The notes beneath the pieces are model-generated. The model had not been told where the DNA came from and searched no databases. It worked only from the letters and a program-made list of their open reading frames with translations. A DNA stretch of 32,095 nt. Origin: Pseudomonas abyssi. GTDB lineage: Bacteria > Pseudomonadota > Gammaproteobacteria > Pseudomonadales > Pseudomonadaceae. Shown here in pieces: positions 24,532 through 32,095 of the stretch. Each line of letters starts with the position of its first letter. Positions within the stretch are counted from its first letter, which is position 1. The stretch is taken from contig NZ_NTMR01000015.1 in assembly GCF_002307495.1 (NCBI RefSeq), positions 1-32,095 of the forward strand, given 5' to 3'. A program made the translations under genes and the position numbers.

Positions 24532-25386
24532 ATGGCATTGACGCTGTTGGTTCTTCTGCTGGTACTGGTTGCCGGTGCCTGGTTGCGGGCACGCCAGCGC
24601 AAGCGCTGGCGCTACGCTGAAGAACGGCAGGTGGCGCTGGCGCAGATTCGCCTGCTACGCCAGTTGATCGAACAGGTTCAGCGCCACCGTGGGCTGTCCT
24701 ACGGCGTGCAGTCGGGTGAGCGTTCACTGGAGGCGCGGCTCTGGTCGGTCAATCAGCAGGTTCGTCAGTTGTTCGAGCGTTGCCGGGTATACCAGCCGAG
24801 GCTGCACTGGCTGCCCAGCTGGCACCTTGCGCTGCAGCTGTGGGAGCGGGTCAATCAGCCCGACACAGCCGAGTCTCCCGAGCATATGTTGAGCCTTCAG
24901 ACAGACCTTGTTCAGGCCTTGCTGGACACCGTCTGTGCGTTGGCCGAGCGCTTTGATCTGGTTTGCCTGGGCCGTCTTGCGCCGCAGGCAGAGGGTCAGT
25001 GGCTGGAGCTGCTGCACAATATCGAGCTGCTTGGGCAGTCCCGTGCCATCGGCACCGGTATTGCTGCCAACCGTCAGAACCTGACGGTGTGGCGCGAGCG
25101 CCTGGGGCTGCTTAGCCAGCAGATCAGCGAACAATGCTATGCGGCTCTGGCCCGCCTGGCCTCGGACCCGGAGCTGCGGCCCGTGCTGAGCCAGCCGGTA
25201 CGCGCCGCTGAAGAGTCGCTGGACAGTCTGCTGGAGACCATCTGTGAATTGCTCAAGGAGCAGTCCACTGCGGTCCACTCGGTAGACTATTTTCAGACCG
25301 CCACCCAGGCCATCAGCGCCCAACTGTTGCTGGTCGACCTGCTGCTGCAGCGCCTGGAGCGCCGCCAGGCCAGCGCTCCAGTCTGA
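24532..25386 (+). CDS. Single-pass membrane protein with NIT-like helical domain
   Basis: This 284-residue protein has one N-terminal hydrophobic helix (about 2-18), a basic stretch RARQRKRWR, and then an all-helical domain. The segment LIEQVQRHRGLSYGVQSGE resembles the first helix of nitrate/nitrite-sensing NIT domains (Q-x-E-R-G-like). LLHNIELLGQSRAIGTGIAA and DYFQTATQAISAQLLLVDLL are like later NIT helices. There is no output domain (no HAMP, kinase or ANTAR), so signalling, if any, must go through a partner. GGGAGGG lies upstream of the ATG, and the gene starts 36 bases after gloA, perhaps co-transcribed. The assignment is a pattern reading; nitrate binding is unproven. Confidence 0.5.
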   Translation: MALTLLVLLLVLVAGAWLRARQRKRWRYAEERQVALAQIRLLRQLIEQVQRHRGLSYGVQSGERSLEARLWSVNQQVRQLFERCRVYQPRLHWLPSWHLALQLWERVNQPDTAESPEHMLSLQTDLVQALLDTVCALAERFDLVCLGRLAPQAEGQWLELLHNIELLGQSRAIGTGIAANRQNLTVWRERLGLLSQQISEQCYAALARLASDPELRPVLSQPVRAAEESLDSLLETICELLKEQSTAVHSVDYFQTATQAISAQLLLVDLLLQRLERRQASAPV

Positions 25387-25387
25387 C

Positions 25388-26716
25388 TCAGGCGGGGTTG
25401 ATGCCGCGAATCTGGGCGGCCATATCGGCGGCGTAGAGGTCGGTCATGCCGGCGATAAAATCCAGTACCCGCAGATAGCTGCGGTAGGGCGGCCAGTCTG
25501 CCTGCGGAATGGTGTGGCCAATCAGATCAAGAATGCGCTGGTGCTTGAAGCTCAGGTTTTGCCCGGCGTGCAGCTCGTTGACCGCACTGCAAAAGGCGTC
25601 CAGCAGGGTTTCCAGCGTGCTGTAGGCACCGATCTCATGCAGTGTCTTGCGCTTGTCCTGGAAGATCCGCTTGCGCGCCATATCCTTGGCTGTCAGTACG
25701 CAATTGCGCGCTGCGGCAGGCATGTGTTCGACCAGGTCGCCCTGCAGCTCACCAGCCAGCAGCGCAGGCTGCTGATCAATAAAGGCCTGTGCGGCGGCGT
25801 TGACCAAGTGCTCGATTGCCTTGCCGCGCAGAATGGCCAGGCGTCGCCGATGTGAGTCGTTGGGGCCCAGCTGGCGATAGGTCTCCGGCAGGTCATCACC
25901 CACCAGATCCAGCAGCACACGCTCTACCTCAGCGTAAGCCAGCAGGTCCATCTCCAGCCCGTCTTCCAGATCAATCAAGCCGTAGCAGATGTCATCGGCA
26001 GCTTCGACCAGATATACCAGCGGGTGCCGCGCCCAGCGGTGCGGTCCCAGGGCCGGCAGGCCCAGTTTGTCTGCAATCTGCTGCAACAGCGGAAACTCGG
26101 CCTGATAGCAGCCGAACTTGTGCTTCTTGTAGCCAAGGTCGTTGGCATGCTGAGCAGTCCAGGGATATTTCAGGTAGGCACCCAGGGTGGCATAGGTCAG
26201 GCGCATGCCGCCTTCGGCCTGGTGATACTCAATCTGGGTCAGTACGCGAAAGCCCTGCGCGTTGCCTTCAAAATGCAGAAAGTCCTGCTTCTCGGCGTCA
26301 CTCAGTTGATCCAGCATGCCGCGCTGCTCAGCCTGGCGGAACCAGTGGCGGATAGCATCCTCGCCGGAGTGTCCGTACGGCGGGTTGCCGATGTCGTGGG
26401 CCAGGCAGGCAGCCTGAACGATCACCCCCAGATCGGCTGGCTGGCACCAGTCCGGCATCTCGCTGCGCAGCATCTCGCCAACCCGCATACCGAGCGAGCG
26501 CCCGACACAGCCAACTTCCAGGCTATGGGTCAGGCGGGTGTGAATGTGATCGTTGCTGGATACCGGGTGAACCTGGGTTTTCTTGCCCAGGCGGCGGAAG
26601 GCGCCGGAAAAAATGACGCGGTCGTGATCCTTGTGAAAGGGCGTACGCCCCAATTCGTCGTCGCTGGCGACCGGTTTGCCCAGTCGTTCGCGGCACAGCA
26701 GTGTTTCCCAATCCAT
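25388..26716 (-). CDS. dgt: Deoxyguanosinetriphosphate triphosphohydrolase-like HD protein
   Basis: This HD-superfamily enzyme cleaves dNTPs, classically dGTP, to the nucleoside and tripolyphosphate, affecting the dNTP pool and replication fidelity. The product has 442 residues, the shorter type-2 form. The metal-binding HD set is visible: His64 in [12 protein letters not shown], His107-Asp108 in [15 protein letters not shown], and the distal Asp in [16 protein letters not shown]. The N-terminal [29 protein letters not shown] is highly characteristic. The gene converges on the NIT-like gene, with one base between their ends. Confidence 0.93.
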   Translation of the reverse strand: MDWETLLCRERLGKPVASDDELGRTPFHKDHDRVIFSGAFRRLGKKTQVHPVSSNDHIHTRLTHSLEVGCVGRSLGMRVGEMLRSEMPDWCQPADLGVIVQAACLAHDIGNPPYGHSGEDAIRHWFRQAEQRGMLDQLSDAEKQDFLHFEGNAQGFRVLTQIEYHQAEGGMRLTYATLGAYLKYPWTAQHANDLGYKKHKFGCYQAEFPLLQQIADKLGLPALGPHRWARHPLVYLVEAADDICYGLIDLEDGLEMDLLAYAEVERVLLDLVGDDLPETYRQLGPNDSHRRRLAILRGKAIEHLVNAAAQAFIDQQPALLAGELQGDLVEHMPAAARNCVLTAKDMARKRIFQDKRKTLHEIGAYSTLETLLDAFCSAVNELHAGQNLSFKHQRILDLIGHTIPQADWPPYRSYLRVLDFIAGMTDLYAADMAAQIRGINPA

Positions 26717-26863
26717 GCATGGCTCCTGTGGTTGGGCCGAGTATGCGGGAGGTGCCAGAGGCTGTCGAGGGCCGGGAGGGCTGTCACCAGGACGGCATCA
26801 TTGGACTGACACATACAGCTGGCAGGCTTGCGCTCGAAGTACTCATTACATAGGAGCGTATTC

Positions 26864-28678
26864 GTGAGACCTCATGCCTTACTGGCCCTGACTTCAGTCA
26901 TCTCAACGCTGGTGTTGAGCGGTTGTAATAGTGATAGCGACAGCAGTGCTGACGATAATGCGGCGGCTCAGCCTTTGATGCTGAATATTCTGCATATCAA
27001 CGATCACCATTCCAATCTGGAAGAAACCAGCATCGACCTTGATATCGCTGGCACCGAAACCAGTTTTGCGCTGGGCGGATTTCCGCGCGTAGCAGCCAAA
27101 ATGGCAGAGCGTGAAGCCGAGCTGGACAACGTGCTGAAACTGCACGCCGGCGATGCGATCACCGGCACGCTGTACTTCTCCAGTTTTGCGGGTGAGGCTG
27201 ACGCAGCCCTGATGAACGAGGTCTGTTTCGATGCCTTTGCCCTGGGTAACCACGAGTTTGACCGGGGCGATGCGGGGCTGGTTAATTTTCTCGATTACCT
27301 CGCTGCAGATAGCTGTGACACCGCAGTGCTGGCTGCCAACGTCAAACCACAGGTAGGCACGCCGCTGGCCCCCGCTGCTGAAGACGACTACATCAAGCCG
27401 TACTACATTCACGAGGTGGACGGCCAACAGGTCGGGGTGATCGGCATCGATATCAGCGGCAAGACTCAAGGCAGCTCCAGCCCGCTGGCAACGACCGAGT
27501 TTCTGGATGAGCAGGAAACGGCCCAGGCGATGATCAACGAGCTGGCCGAGCAGGGCGTCAACAAGATCATCTTGCTGACGCATTATCAGTATGAGAATGA
27601 CCTGGACCTGGCGCGCAACCTGTCGGGTGTGGATGTCATCGTCGGTGGCGACTCCCACACCCTGCTGGGCGATTTTGCTGCCTACGGTATGAATGCGGGT
27701 GGCGAGTATCCAACCAGGGTCACCAATGCTGATGGCAATACGGTCTGCGTGGCCCAAGCCTGGGAATACGCCAAGGTGGTTGGCGAGCTGAATGTACAGT
27801 GGGACAGCGAAGGCAATGTGGTCTCCTGCGAAGGGGTACCGCACCTGTTGCTGGATCAGCCAACCCGTAACGACGTTGCCCTGACGGGTGATGCCGAGGC
27901 TGAGGTGATGGCGGCTATTGATGCCGATCCCCAGCTCAGTCTGACCGCGCCGGATGCCGCAGCCCAGGCTGTGCTCAGCAGCTACACGCAGCAGCTCGAC
28001 ACCTTCCGCAATAACGTCGTTGGTATGGCCACTGAAGACCTGTGCCTGGCGCGAATTCCGGGTGTGCCCTACGGCGATACCACCTGCACCGGCGAAGACC
28101 CCAACCGTGGCGGTGACATTCCCAATGTAGTGGCCAATGCCTTCCTGTTTCTGAGCAAAAACGCCGATGTTTCCATCCAGAACGCGGGTGGCGTGCGTAT
28201 TGATATCCCTGCTGGTGATATCACCATTGGCGATGCCTACACGCTGCTGCCGTTTGCCAACACGTTGACCAACCTTGAAATTACCGGTGCGGAAATTCGC
28301 CAGGTACTGAATGAGGCTGTTGATTACGCCCACAGCAACTCCAGCGGTGCCTATCCGTACGCTGCCGGCTTGCGCTGGTATGTGGATATGAATCGTCCGG
28401 CAGGTCAGCGGTTGTACGATATCGAGTATCGCGTGCGCAATGAGGGTGCGTGGCAGCCTTTGACCGATGCCATGGTACTCACTGTCGTGAGCAACAGCTT
28501 CACCGCCTTGGGGCAGGATGGCTATGTGACCTTTGGCACAGTGAGCCAAGACGGCCGCGCCGAGGACACCTTCCTCGATTATGCGCAGTCCTTTGTCGAC
28601 TACATGCTGGAAGTCGGCACTGTACGCAAGCCGGCGCAGGATGAGTACTCCACGCAGTTCTACACGCCCGCCAACTGA
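26864..28678 (+). CDS. 5'-nucleotidase family lipoprotein (UshA/NadN-like)
   Basis: This protein hydrolyses extracellular or periplasmic nucleotides, possibly NAD, to allow nucleoside scavenging. The start is GTG 26864, seven bases after TAGGAG; a TTG at 26828 is further away. The 604-residue precursor has a lipoprotein signal peptide (LVLSGC, Cys21) and a low-complexity Ser/Asp spacer. Metallophosphatase motifs are ILHINDHHSNLE (43-53, Asp47 and His49), LHAGDAITGT (93-102), ALGNHEFDRG (126-135), LLTHYQYENDL and GGDSHTLL. The C-terminal substrate domain has NAGGVRIDIPAGDITIGDAYTLLPFAN and NSFTALGQDGY. The exact substrate cannot be told. Confidence 0.9.
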   Translation: MRPHALLALTSVISTLVLSGCNSDSDSSADDNAAAQPLMLNILHINDHHSNLEETSIDLDIAGTETSFALGGFPRVAAKMAEREAELDNVLKLHAGDAITGTLYFSSFAGEADAALMNEVCFDAFALGNHEFDRGDAGLVNFLDYLAADSCDTAVLAANVKPQVGTPLAPAAEDDYIKPYYIHEVDGQQVGVIGIDISGKTQGSSSPLATTEFLDEQETAQAMINELAEQGVNKIILLTHYQYENDLDLARNLSGVDVIVGGDSHTLLGDFAAYGMNAGGEYPTRVTNADGNTVCVAQAWEYAKVVGELNVQWDSEGNVVSCEGVPHLLLDQPTRNDVALTGDAEAEVMAAIDADPQLSLTAPDAAAQAVLSSYTQQLDTFRNNVVGMATEDLCLARIPGVPYGDTTCTGEDPNRGGDIPNVVANAFLFLSKNADVSIQNAGGVRIDIPAGDITIGDAYTLLPFANTLTNLEITGAEIRQVLNEAVDYAHSNSSGAYPYAAGLRWYVDMNRPAGQRLYDIEYRVRNEGAWQPLTDAMVLTVVSNSFTALGQDGYVTFGTVSQDGRAEDTFLDYAQSFVDYMLEVGTVRKPAQDEYSTQFYTPAN

Positions 28679-28694
28679 GTTGGTCCGCGCCATG

Positions 28695-28726
28695 GCCTGA
28701 AGGGAAATTGCTATTTCCTTTCGGGC
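28695..28726 (+). terminator. Hairpin after the nucleotidase gene
   Basis: A 14-bp stem with two GU pairs (28695-28708 with 28713-28726, GCCTGAAGGGAAAT) and a 4-base loop, 16 bases after the stop. No U tract follows it, so efficiency is uncertain. Confidence 0.6.
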
Positions 28727-28773
28727 TCTGGCCAGTTAGCGGCTAAGAGTCGTTAGCCCGGCCCAAATGGCGC

Positions 28774-28779
28774 TACAAT
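28774..28779 (+). promoter_or_regulatory. Probable -10 element of the glutaredoxin-like/YcgN operon
   Basis: TACAAT lies 33 bases before the start codon at 28813. The surrounding GGCGCTACAATAGCGG resembles the argG promoter core. No good -35 box is visible. Confidence 0.35.
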
Positions 28780-28812
28780 AGCGGCCTGTTTCCCGACTCG
28801 CCGTGACCCTCC

Positions 28813-29076
28813 ATGAAGCACATCCCTCCTGTCACTCTCTATGGCACGCAGGCCTGCCACCTGTGTGAGGCCGCCATGCAGGTGCTGCAGCCACTTATTG
28901 CCGACGGTTTGCGCGTTAGCGAGGTCGATATCAGCGACAGTGACGAGCTGATGCAGCGCTATCAGATGCGTATTCCGGTGCTTCAACGCACGGACAGCGG
29001 CGCCGAGCTGGATTTTCCGTTTGACCTGGCCCAGGTGATGGACTGGTTGGGCGATGACTTGCGCGAAGAGGGTTAA
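28813..29076 (+). CDS. Glutaredoxin-like family protein
   Basis: This 87-residue small thioredoxin-fold protein has the redox motif Cys15-His-Leu-Cys18 after the first strand (VTLYGTQACHLC) and the cis-proline region MRIPVL (Pro54). DELDF-type C-terminal residues complete the fold. It belongs to the DUF836-like glutaredoxin group and probably reduces disulfides or mixed glutathione disulfides in the cytoplasm; its partner is unknown. It is followed after three bases by the YcgN-type gene, so the two are co-transcribed. Confidence 0.85.
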   Translation: MKHIPPVTLYGTQACHLCEAAMQVLQPLIADGLRVSEVDISDSDELMQRYQMRIPVLQRTDSGAELDFPFDLAQVMDWLGDDLREEG

Positions 29077-29079
29077 CCA

Positions 29080-29532
29080 ATGGCGATGCGAGTGGTGCCA
29101 TTCTGGAAGCGCAAGGCGCTGACCGAGCTTGATCGTGACGAGTGGGAGTCGCTGTGTGACGGCTGCGGGCTTTGCTGTCTGCAAAAGCTGGAGGACGAGG
29201 ATGATCCGCAGGCGATCTATTACACGCGCATTGCCTGCAAGTTGCTGGATCTGGATAGCTGTCGCTGTAGCGATTACCCCAATCGCCAGCGCTTTGTGCC
29301 GGACTGCATCCAACTGACACCGGGCAAGGCGCAGGATTTTGCCTGGTTACCGCCCACCTGCGGCTATCGCCTGGTCGCCGAGGGACAGGATCTGCCGCCC
29401 TGGCACCCGCTGATCTGTGGCGATGAACAGGCGGTGCACAAGGCGGGCATCTCGCTGGCTGGCCAGATGCTGCCCGAAGGCAGCGTAGCCGATGAAGACT
29501 GGGAAGATCACATCATTTTTCGCGTTGGCTAA
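29080..29532 (+). CDS. YcgN/YkgJ-type cysteine cluster protein (UPF0260)
   Basis: This 150-residue protein has a dense cysteine set: C26, C29, C32, C33 ([13 protein letters not shown]), C53, C61, C63 and C76. This is the pattern of the CxxCxxCC family, thought to bind zinc or an iron-sulfur cluster. [23 protein letters not shown] is typical of YcgN. The biochemical role of the family is not established. Its operon partner is the glutaredoxin-like gene, hinting at thiol or metal handling. Confidence 0.9.
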   Translation: MAMRVVPFWKRKALTELDRDEWESLCDGCGLCCLQKLEDEDDPQAIYYTRIACKLLDLDSCRCSDYPNRQRFVPDCIQLTPGKAQDFAWLPPTCGYRLVAEGQDLPPWHPLICGDEQAVHKAGISLAGQMLPEGSVADEDWEDHIIFRVG

Positions 29533-29534
29533 AA

Positions 29535-29552
29535 GGCCCGCGTAGACGGGCC
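29535..29552 (-). terminator. Hairpin between convergent YcgN-type and mlaA-like genes
   Basis: GGCCCG (29535-29540) pairs with CGGGCC (29547-29552) over a 6-base loop. On the minus strand TTTT follows directly, so it probably terminates the mlaA-like transcript. It lies a few bases after the stop of the plus-strand gene. Confidence 0.6.
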
Positions 29553-29569
29553 GTTGGCGTAACAATGAC

Positions 29570-30343
29570 TCAGTGCGAAATCTCGAACTCCCGCAGCTTG
29601 GTATGCAGATAGCGCACCTGATCGTACTCGAACGGGCTGTCCAGGGCGCCGTAGCGGAAGGGGATACCGTACCGCAGGTCGATCGCCCAGATACCCCAGG
29701 TTGCCTGGTAGTCGTTCATGAAGTCCCGGTTGTCCATGTAGTTGACGTAATCTTCAATCACCCAGTCGGCTACGCGGCCGGTGCCGTCACGCAAGCTCGA
29801 AGGGCCAAGTAAGGGGATCACCAGATAAGGCCCGGCCGGCACACCCCAGACACCCAGGGTCTGGCCGAAGTCCTCATCCTGCTGAGGTAGCCCCATTTTC
29901 TCGGCCACATCAAATATCCCGGCCAGGCCAAAGATGCTGTTGAACAGCAGGCGCGCGGTGGTTTCGCCGCTGCGCTGGAACTTGCCCTGCAGCAGGCTAT
30001 TGCCCAGGTTGGGAATGTCGCGCAGATTGTCGAACACATTCGATACGCCGGTACGCACCGGGCTCGGTGTTGCCCACACGTAAGTGCGTACTACCGGCAG
30101 GTAGACGTAACGGTCAAATTGCGCGTTGAAGCGGTAAATACGCCGGTTAACGCCCTCCAGCGGATCATGTACGTTCAGGGCGCGCAGGCTGGAGCGCTCG
30201 AACTGATAGCGGTTGTCCCGCTCGTCGATATCCAGCTCCAGCAACGGGTCATTGTAGGCCGGCACCTGCGGGCCGGACTCCTGCGCTACTGCACTGAAAG
30301 ACAGCGCCGTGCTCAGCAAGGCAAGGGGTAAAAGGCGCTTCAT
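29570..30343 (-). CDS. mlaA: MlaA/VacJ family outer-membrane lipid-asymmetry protein
   Basis: MlaA removes mislocalised phospholipids from the outer leaflet of the outer membrane and hands them to MlaC. The product has 257 residues. Family landmarks are DPLEGVNRRIYRFNAQFDRYVYLPVVRTY, GVSNVFDNLRDIPNLGNSLLQG, RLLFNSIFGLAGIFDVAEKMGLP and GVPAGPYLVIPLLGPSSLRDG. The signal peptide (MKRLLPLALLSTALSFSAVA|QES) has no lipobox cysteine, so this member seems not to be lipidated, unlike E. coli MlaA. Its ATG overlaps the stop of the alpha/beta hydrolase gene by four bases. Other mla genes are not in the window, so this may be a second MlaA paralogue. Confidence 0.9.
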   Translation of the reverse strand: MKRLLPLALLSTALSFSAVAQESGPQVPAYNDPLLELDIDERDNRYQFERSSLRALNVHDPLEGVNRRIYRFNAQFDRYVYLPVVRTYVWATPSPVRTGVSNVFDNLRDIPNLGNSLLQGKFQRSGETTARLLFNSIFGLAGIFDVAEKMGLPQQDEDFGQTLGVWGVPAGPYLVIPLLGPSSLRDGTGRVADWVIEDYVNYMDNRDFMNDYQATWGIWAIDLRYGIPFRYGALDSPFEYDQVRYLHTKLREFEISH

Positions 30344-31644
30344 TGGGCACCTCCCTGCAGGAAGGCCAGGTACCGCTCAGTCACCGGCGCGTAGTCCAGA
30401 TTGCCCCCGTGCCCACCGCTGGGGTAGAGGAAAGCCCGCTCGCCCAGGGTATCGGCGAGAAAGCGGTAATCGGACTCGGTCAGAATCAGGTCGTCGGCAT
30501 TGCTGACTGCGGCAACGTCAGGGTTGTTCTGCAGAAAGTCCTGCAGACTGCGCAGGCTGGTCTCCCAGGCCATGTCGTCGATGGTCTTGTCGGCGTTTTC
30601 CAGTTGCCAGGTGGGCAGCAACTGCTCGTTGATGTAGCAGCTGAAGTCGCAGAACAACGCGCGGCGTAAGTAGGGCGTCAGTGACGTGCTGACTTTGAGT
30701 TGCTCGTCCGCCGGCACATAGCGCCCGCCGTGGGTAACCAGGTCGCTCATAAAGCTGAGATCCGCAGCGGAAAAACGAAAAACGGCACCGATCAACATGG
30801 CCAGCTCCGGATCGGTCAACGCATCGGGCGAGCTCTGAATCTCTTCGAACAGGCTTTCCTGGATGTCACTGTTGCCGCGGCTGGCAAAGTGGCGGGAGAG
30901 CTTCTGGAAAATGTGTTCGTAAAAGCTGTCGTTGTCGTCAACGCCCTCAATCCGCGTGTAGGACAGGGCGTCCAGACGCCCTACGGAGGCGTACAGGTCA
31001 ACCGGCGGATTCATCAGCAGCACCCGCTCAAAGTCGAACTGGCCAAGGTGCGTGTCCAGCTCGGCGACGAACGCCGCGTGCAGGGCACCCAGACTGAAGC
31101 CCGCCAGGCGGTAAGAAGTCACTTCAAAGCCCAGTTCCTGACGCGCATTCTCGACTGCCAGGGTCATGGCAGTGTGCAGGTCACGTGCATCCTCGGCGCC
31201 CATGCCGGGCAAACCGCTGTTGGAGGCGGCAGCAATAAAGTCGTGGTTGGAGGGCGAGGACAGCACAATCACGTGCATGCCCGCCTGCCAGAACAGGCGC
31301 TTGAGGTAATCCATGCGTGTGCTGTCATAGCCCGAGCCGGTGCCGGCTACCAGGAAGATCAGCGGCGCAGCCTCGTCGTGCCAGGCGACGCGGTAGTGCA
31401 AGTCGCGGTACTGGGACAGAGCCGGAGGCAGCTTGCGGTCGGGCAGCACGCGAACCTTGAGGTCGGTTTGCTGCACATCCACATCACTGGGAGTGGGGGC
31501 TCGCAGTTTTTCCGGTGTCCCGGCAACGGTAGCCATGAAGGGGTTGGTGACGGGATAGGCATAGGGCTCGCCGGCATTGGCCGTGAGTGCAACGGTTGCC
31601 AGCAATCCGGCGCAAATCCCGAGCGTCTTTCGATAGGTTGGCAA
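30340..31644 (-). CDS. Exported alpha/beta hydrolase, coupled to mlaA
   Basis: This 434-residue protein starts at a TTG codon (complement of 31642-31644) with AGGAAGG seven bases upstream; that start gives a clean signal peptide (about 1-24, LTANA|GEP). Alpha/beta hydrolase features are the strand and oxyanion region LIFLVAGTGSGYDSTRMDYL (95-114), the nucleophile elbow GFSLGALHAAF (Ser184) and a late His412 in YPSGGHGGN. It is therefore likely a periplasmic esterase or lipase-like enzyme. The four-base overlap with the mlaA-like gene suggests joint function in envelope lipid metabolism. It was not matched to a named enzyme. Confidence 0.7.
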   Translation of the reverse strand: MPTYRKTLGICAGLLATVALTANAGEPYAYPVTNPFMATVAGTPEKLRAPTPSDVDVQQTDLKVRVLPDRKLPPALSQYRDLHYRVAWHDEAAPLIFLVAGTGSGYDSTRMDYLKRLFWQAGMHVIVLSSPSNHDFIAAASNSGLPGMGAEDARDLHTAMTLAVENARQELGFEVTSYRLAGFSLGALHAAFVAELDTHLGQFDFERVLLMNPPVDLYASVGRLDALSYTRIEGVDDNDSFYEHIFQKLSRHFASRGNSDIQESLFEEIQSSPDALTDPELAMLIGAVFRFSAADLSFMSDLVTHGGRYVPADEQLKVSTSLTPYLRRALFCDFSCYINEQLLPTWQLENADKTIDDMAWETSLRSLQDFLQNNPDVAAVSNADDLILTESDYRFLADTLGERAFLYPSGGHGGNLDYAPVTERYLAFLQGGAQ

Positions 31645-31730
31645 GGCGTTACCTTCCTGGTGGCGTAAATAATGAAGTCCCTACAAATACCCGCCACAGC
31701 CAGGAAAGTTCCCTGCACAGCGCCTTTGGG

Positions 31731-31934
31731 TCAGGCGGGCAGGGCGTCTGGACGGGCTTTGCGGCGGCGCTCTGCGCGGTTCCAGAGCTTCTCGTGAAAG
31801 TAGAAGGCGACGGTGTTGATTGCCGGCTCGACCAGCGCCACTGCGCCGCCAATGAGGACGCTTCCGGTCATCAGGAAGACCACGCCAAAGGCGATGGAAA
31901 AGTGCATGCAGGCAAAGGTGATGGTCTTGATCAT
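31731..31934 (-). CDS. DUF2061 small membrane protein
   Basis: This 67-residue protein has two hydrophobic helices (about 4-25 and 28-46) and the family motif VEPAINTVAFYFHEKLWNR near the end, followed by a basic tail RRRKARPD. The start is at the ATG complementary to 31932-31934, with GAGGC upstream; the frame is open to 31967 without support. The family is of unknown function. The gene lies 86 bases upstream of the hydrolase-mlaA pair on the same strand and may head the operon. A Fur-like site precedes it. Confidence 0.85.
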   Translation of the reverse strand: MIKTITFACMHFSIAFGVVFLMTGSVLIGGAVALVEPAINTVAFYFHEKLWNRAERRRKARPDALPA

Positions 31935-31954
31935 GGCTGCCTCGACTATACATC

Positions 31955-31971
31955 GAATGAGAATCATTACT
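31955..31971 (-). promoter_or_regulatory. Fur-box-like sequence upstream of the DUF2061 gene
   Basis: GAATGAGAATCATTACT matches 13 of 19 positions of the Fur consensus (GATAATGATAATCATTATC), centred on AATCATT. It is 21-37 bases before the start codon, where Fur would block a promoter. A functional site is plausible but unproven. The remaining sequence to the window end (31972-32095) shows no gene. Confidence 0.45.
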
Positions 31972-32095
31972 GAATGAGGTCAGTGTAGGCGAATGCTGCG
32001 CTGGTGAGAAGCGTGATTGTGTAATGGCGGTAATAGCTGGAAATAATGGGTAAGCGGATTAAATGGTTGATCTCACCTTTGCATGAGAGTGAGAC

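Noticed and set aside
26903..28693. 596-codon open frame on the minus strand opposite the nucleotidase gene
   Set aside because: The sense frame has a lipobox, ribosome site and all metallophosphatase motifs. The antisense product has no recognisable domain and is a by-product of GC-rich codon usage.

Overview
The window looks like chromosome from a gamma-proteobacterium of the family Pseudomonadaceae, perhaps a Halopseudomonas-like lineage. This rests on family-level gene content, the high-GC codon usage, and several gene neighbourhoods that match Pseudomonas as I remember them: htpG followed by a dienelactone hydrolase; pyrC, motY and argG side by side; and a cobA / nitrate reductase / kinase / nitrate transporter cluster. 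No rRNA, tRNA, insertion sequence, prophage or CRISPR array was seen. The window is densely coding and no gap exceeds about 300 bases.

Layout. 1-371: two tandem paralogous small lipoprotein genes (minus), the first cut by the window edge. 532-2443: two translationally coupled hotdog thioesterases and a membrane protein with a C-terminal Sm-like stretch. 2453-4502: htpG with an excellent sigma-32 promoter and an intrinsic terminator. 4547-7339: exported dienelactone hydrolase, NCS2-like permease, NTF2/SnoaL-like protein. 7362-15240 (minus): nitrate assimilation in two transcription units, transporter plus PP2C-kinase, and FAD reductase plus nitrate reductase plus cobA. 15446-19591 (minus): TAXI-type TRAP transporter with a universal stress protein. 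19857-21592 (minus): rnt and pyrC. 21774-25386 (plus): motY, argG, gloA and a NIT-like membrane protein. 25388-26716 (minus): dGTPase. 26864-29532 (plus): 5'-nucleotidase lipoprotein, glutaredoxin-like protein, YcgN-type protein. 29570-31934 (minus): MlaA-like protein, alpha/beta hydrolase and a DUF2061 membrane protein.

The most interesting region is the nitrate block. Each of its two transcription units has its own sigma-54 -24/-12 element (GG-N10-GC). Each is followed by a leader RNA that ends in an intrinsic terminator before the first gene. In both leaders a short hairpin with a hexaloop (AAAGGC or AAUGGC, closed by GAC/GUC) overlaps the 5' arm of that terminator. This is the architecture of NasT-type (ANTAR) antitermination. 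The block therefore appears doubly gated: nitrogen limitation through sigma-54 and NtrC, and nitrate through NasT. A stand-alone NirB-like FAD protein sits where related Pseudomonas carry nirBD, so the siroheme nitrite reductase must lie elsewhere or be of another type. A PP2C phosphatase/Ser-Thr kinase fusion with an HCD instead of HRD catalytic motif is co-transcribed with the transporter.

The other units are mostly housekeeping: chaperone, pyrimidine and arginine synthesis, RNA maturation, dNTP control, methylglyoxal detoxification and outer-membrane lipid asymmetry.
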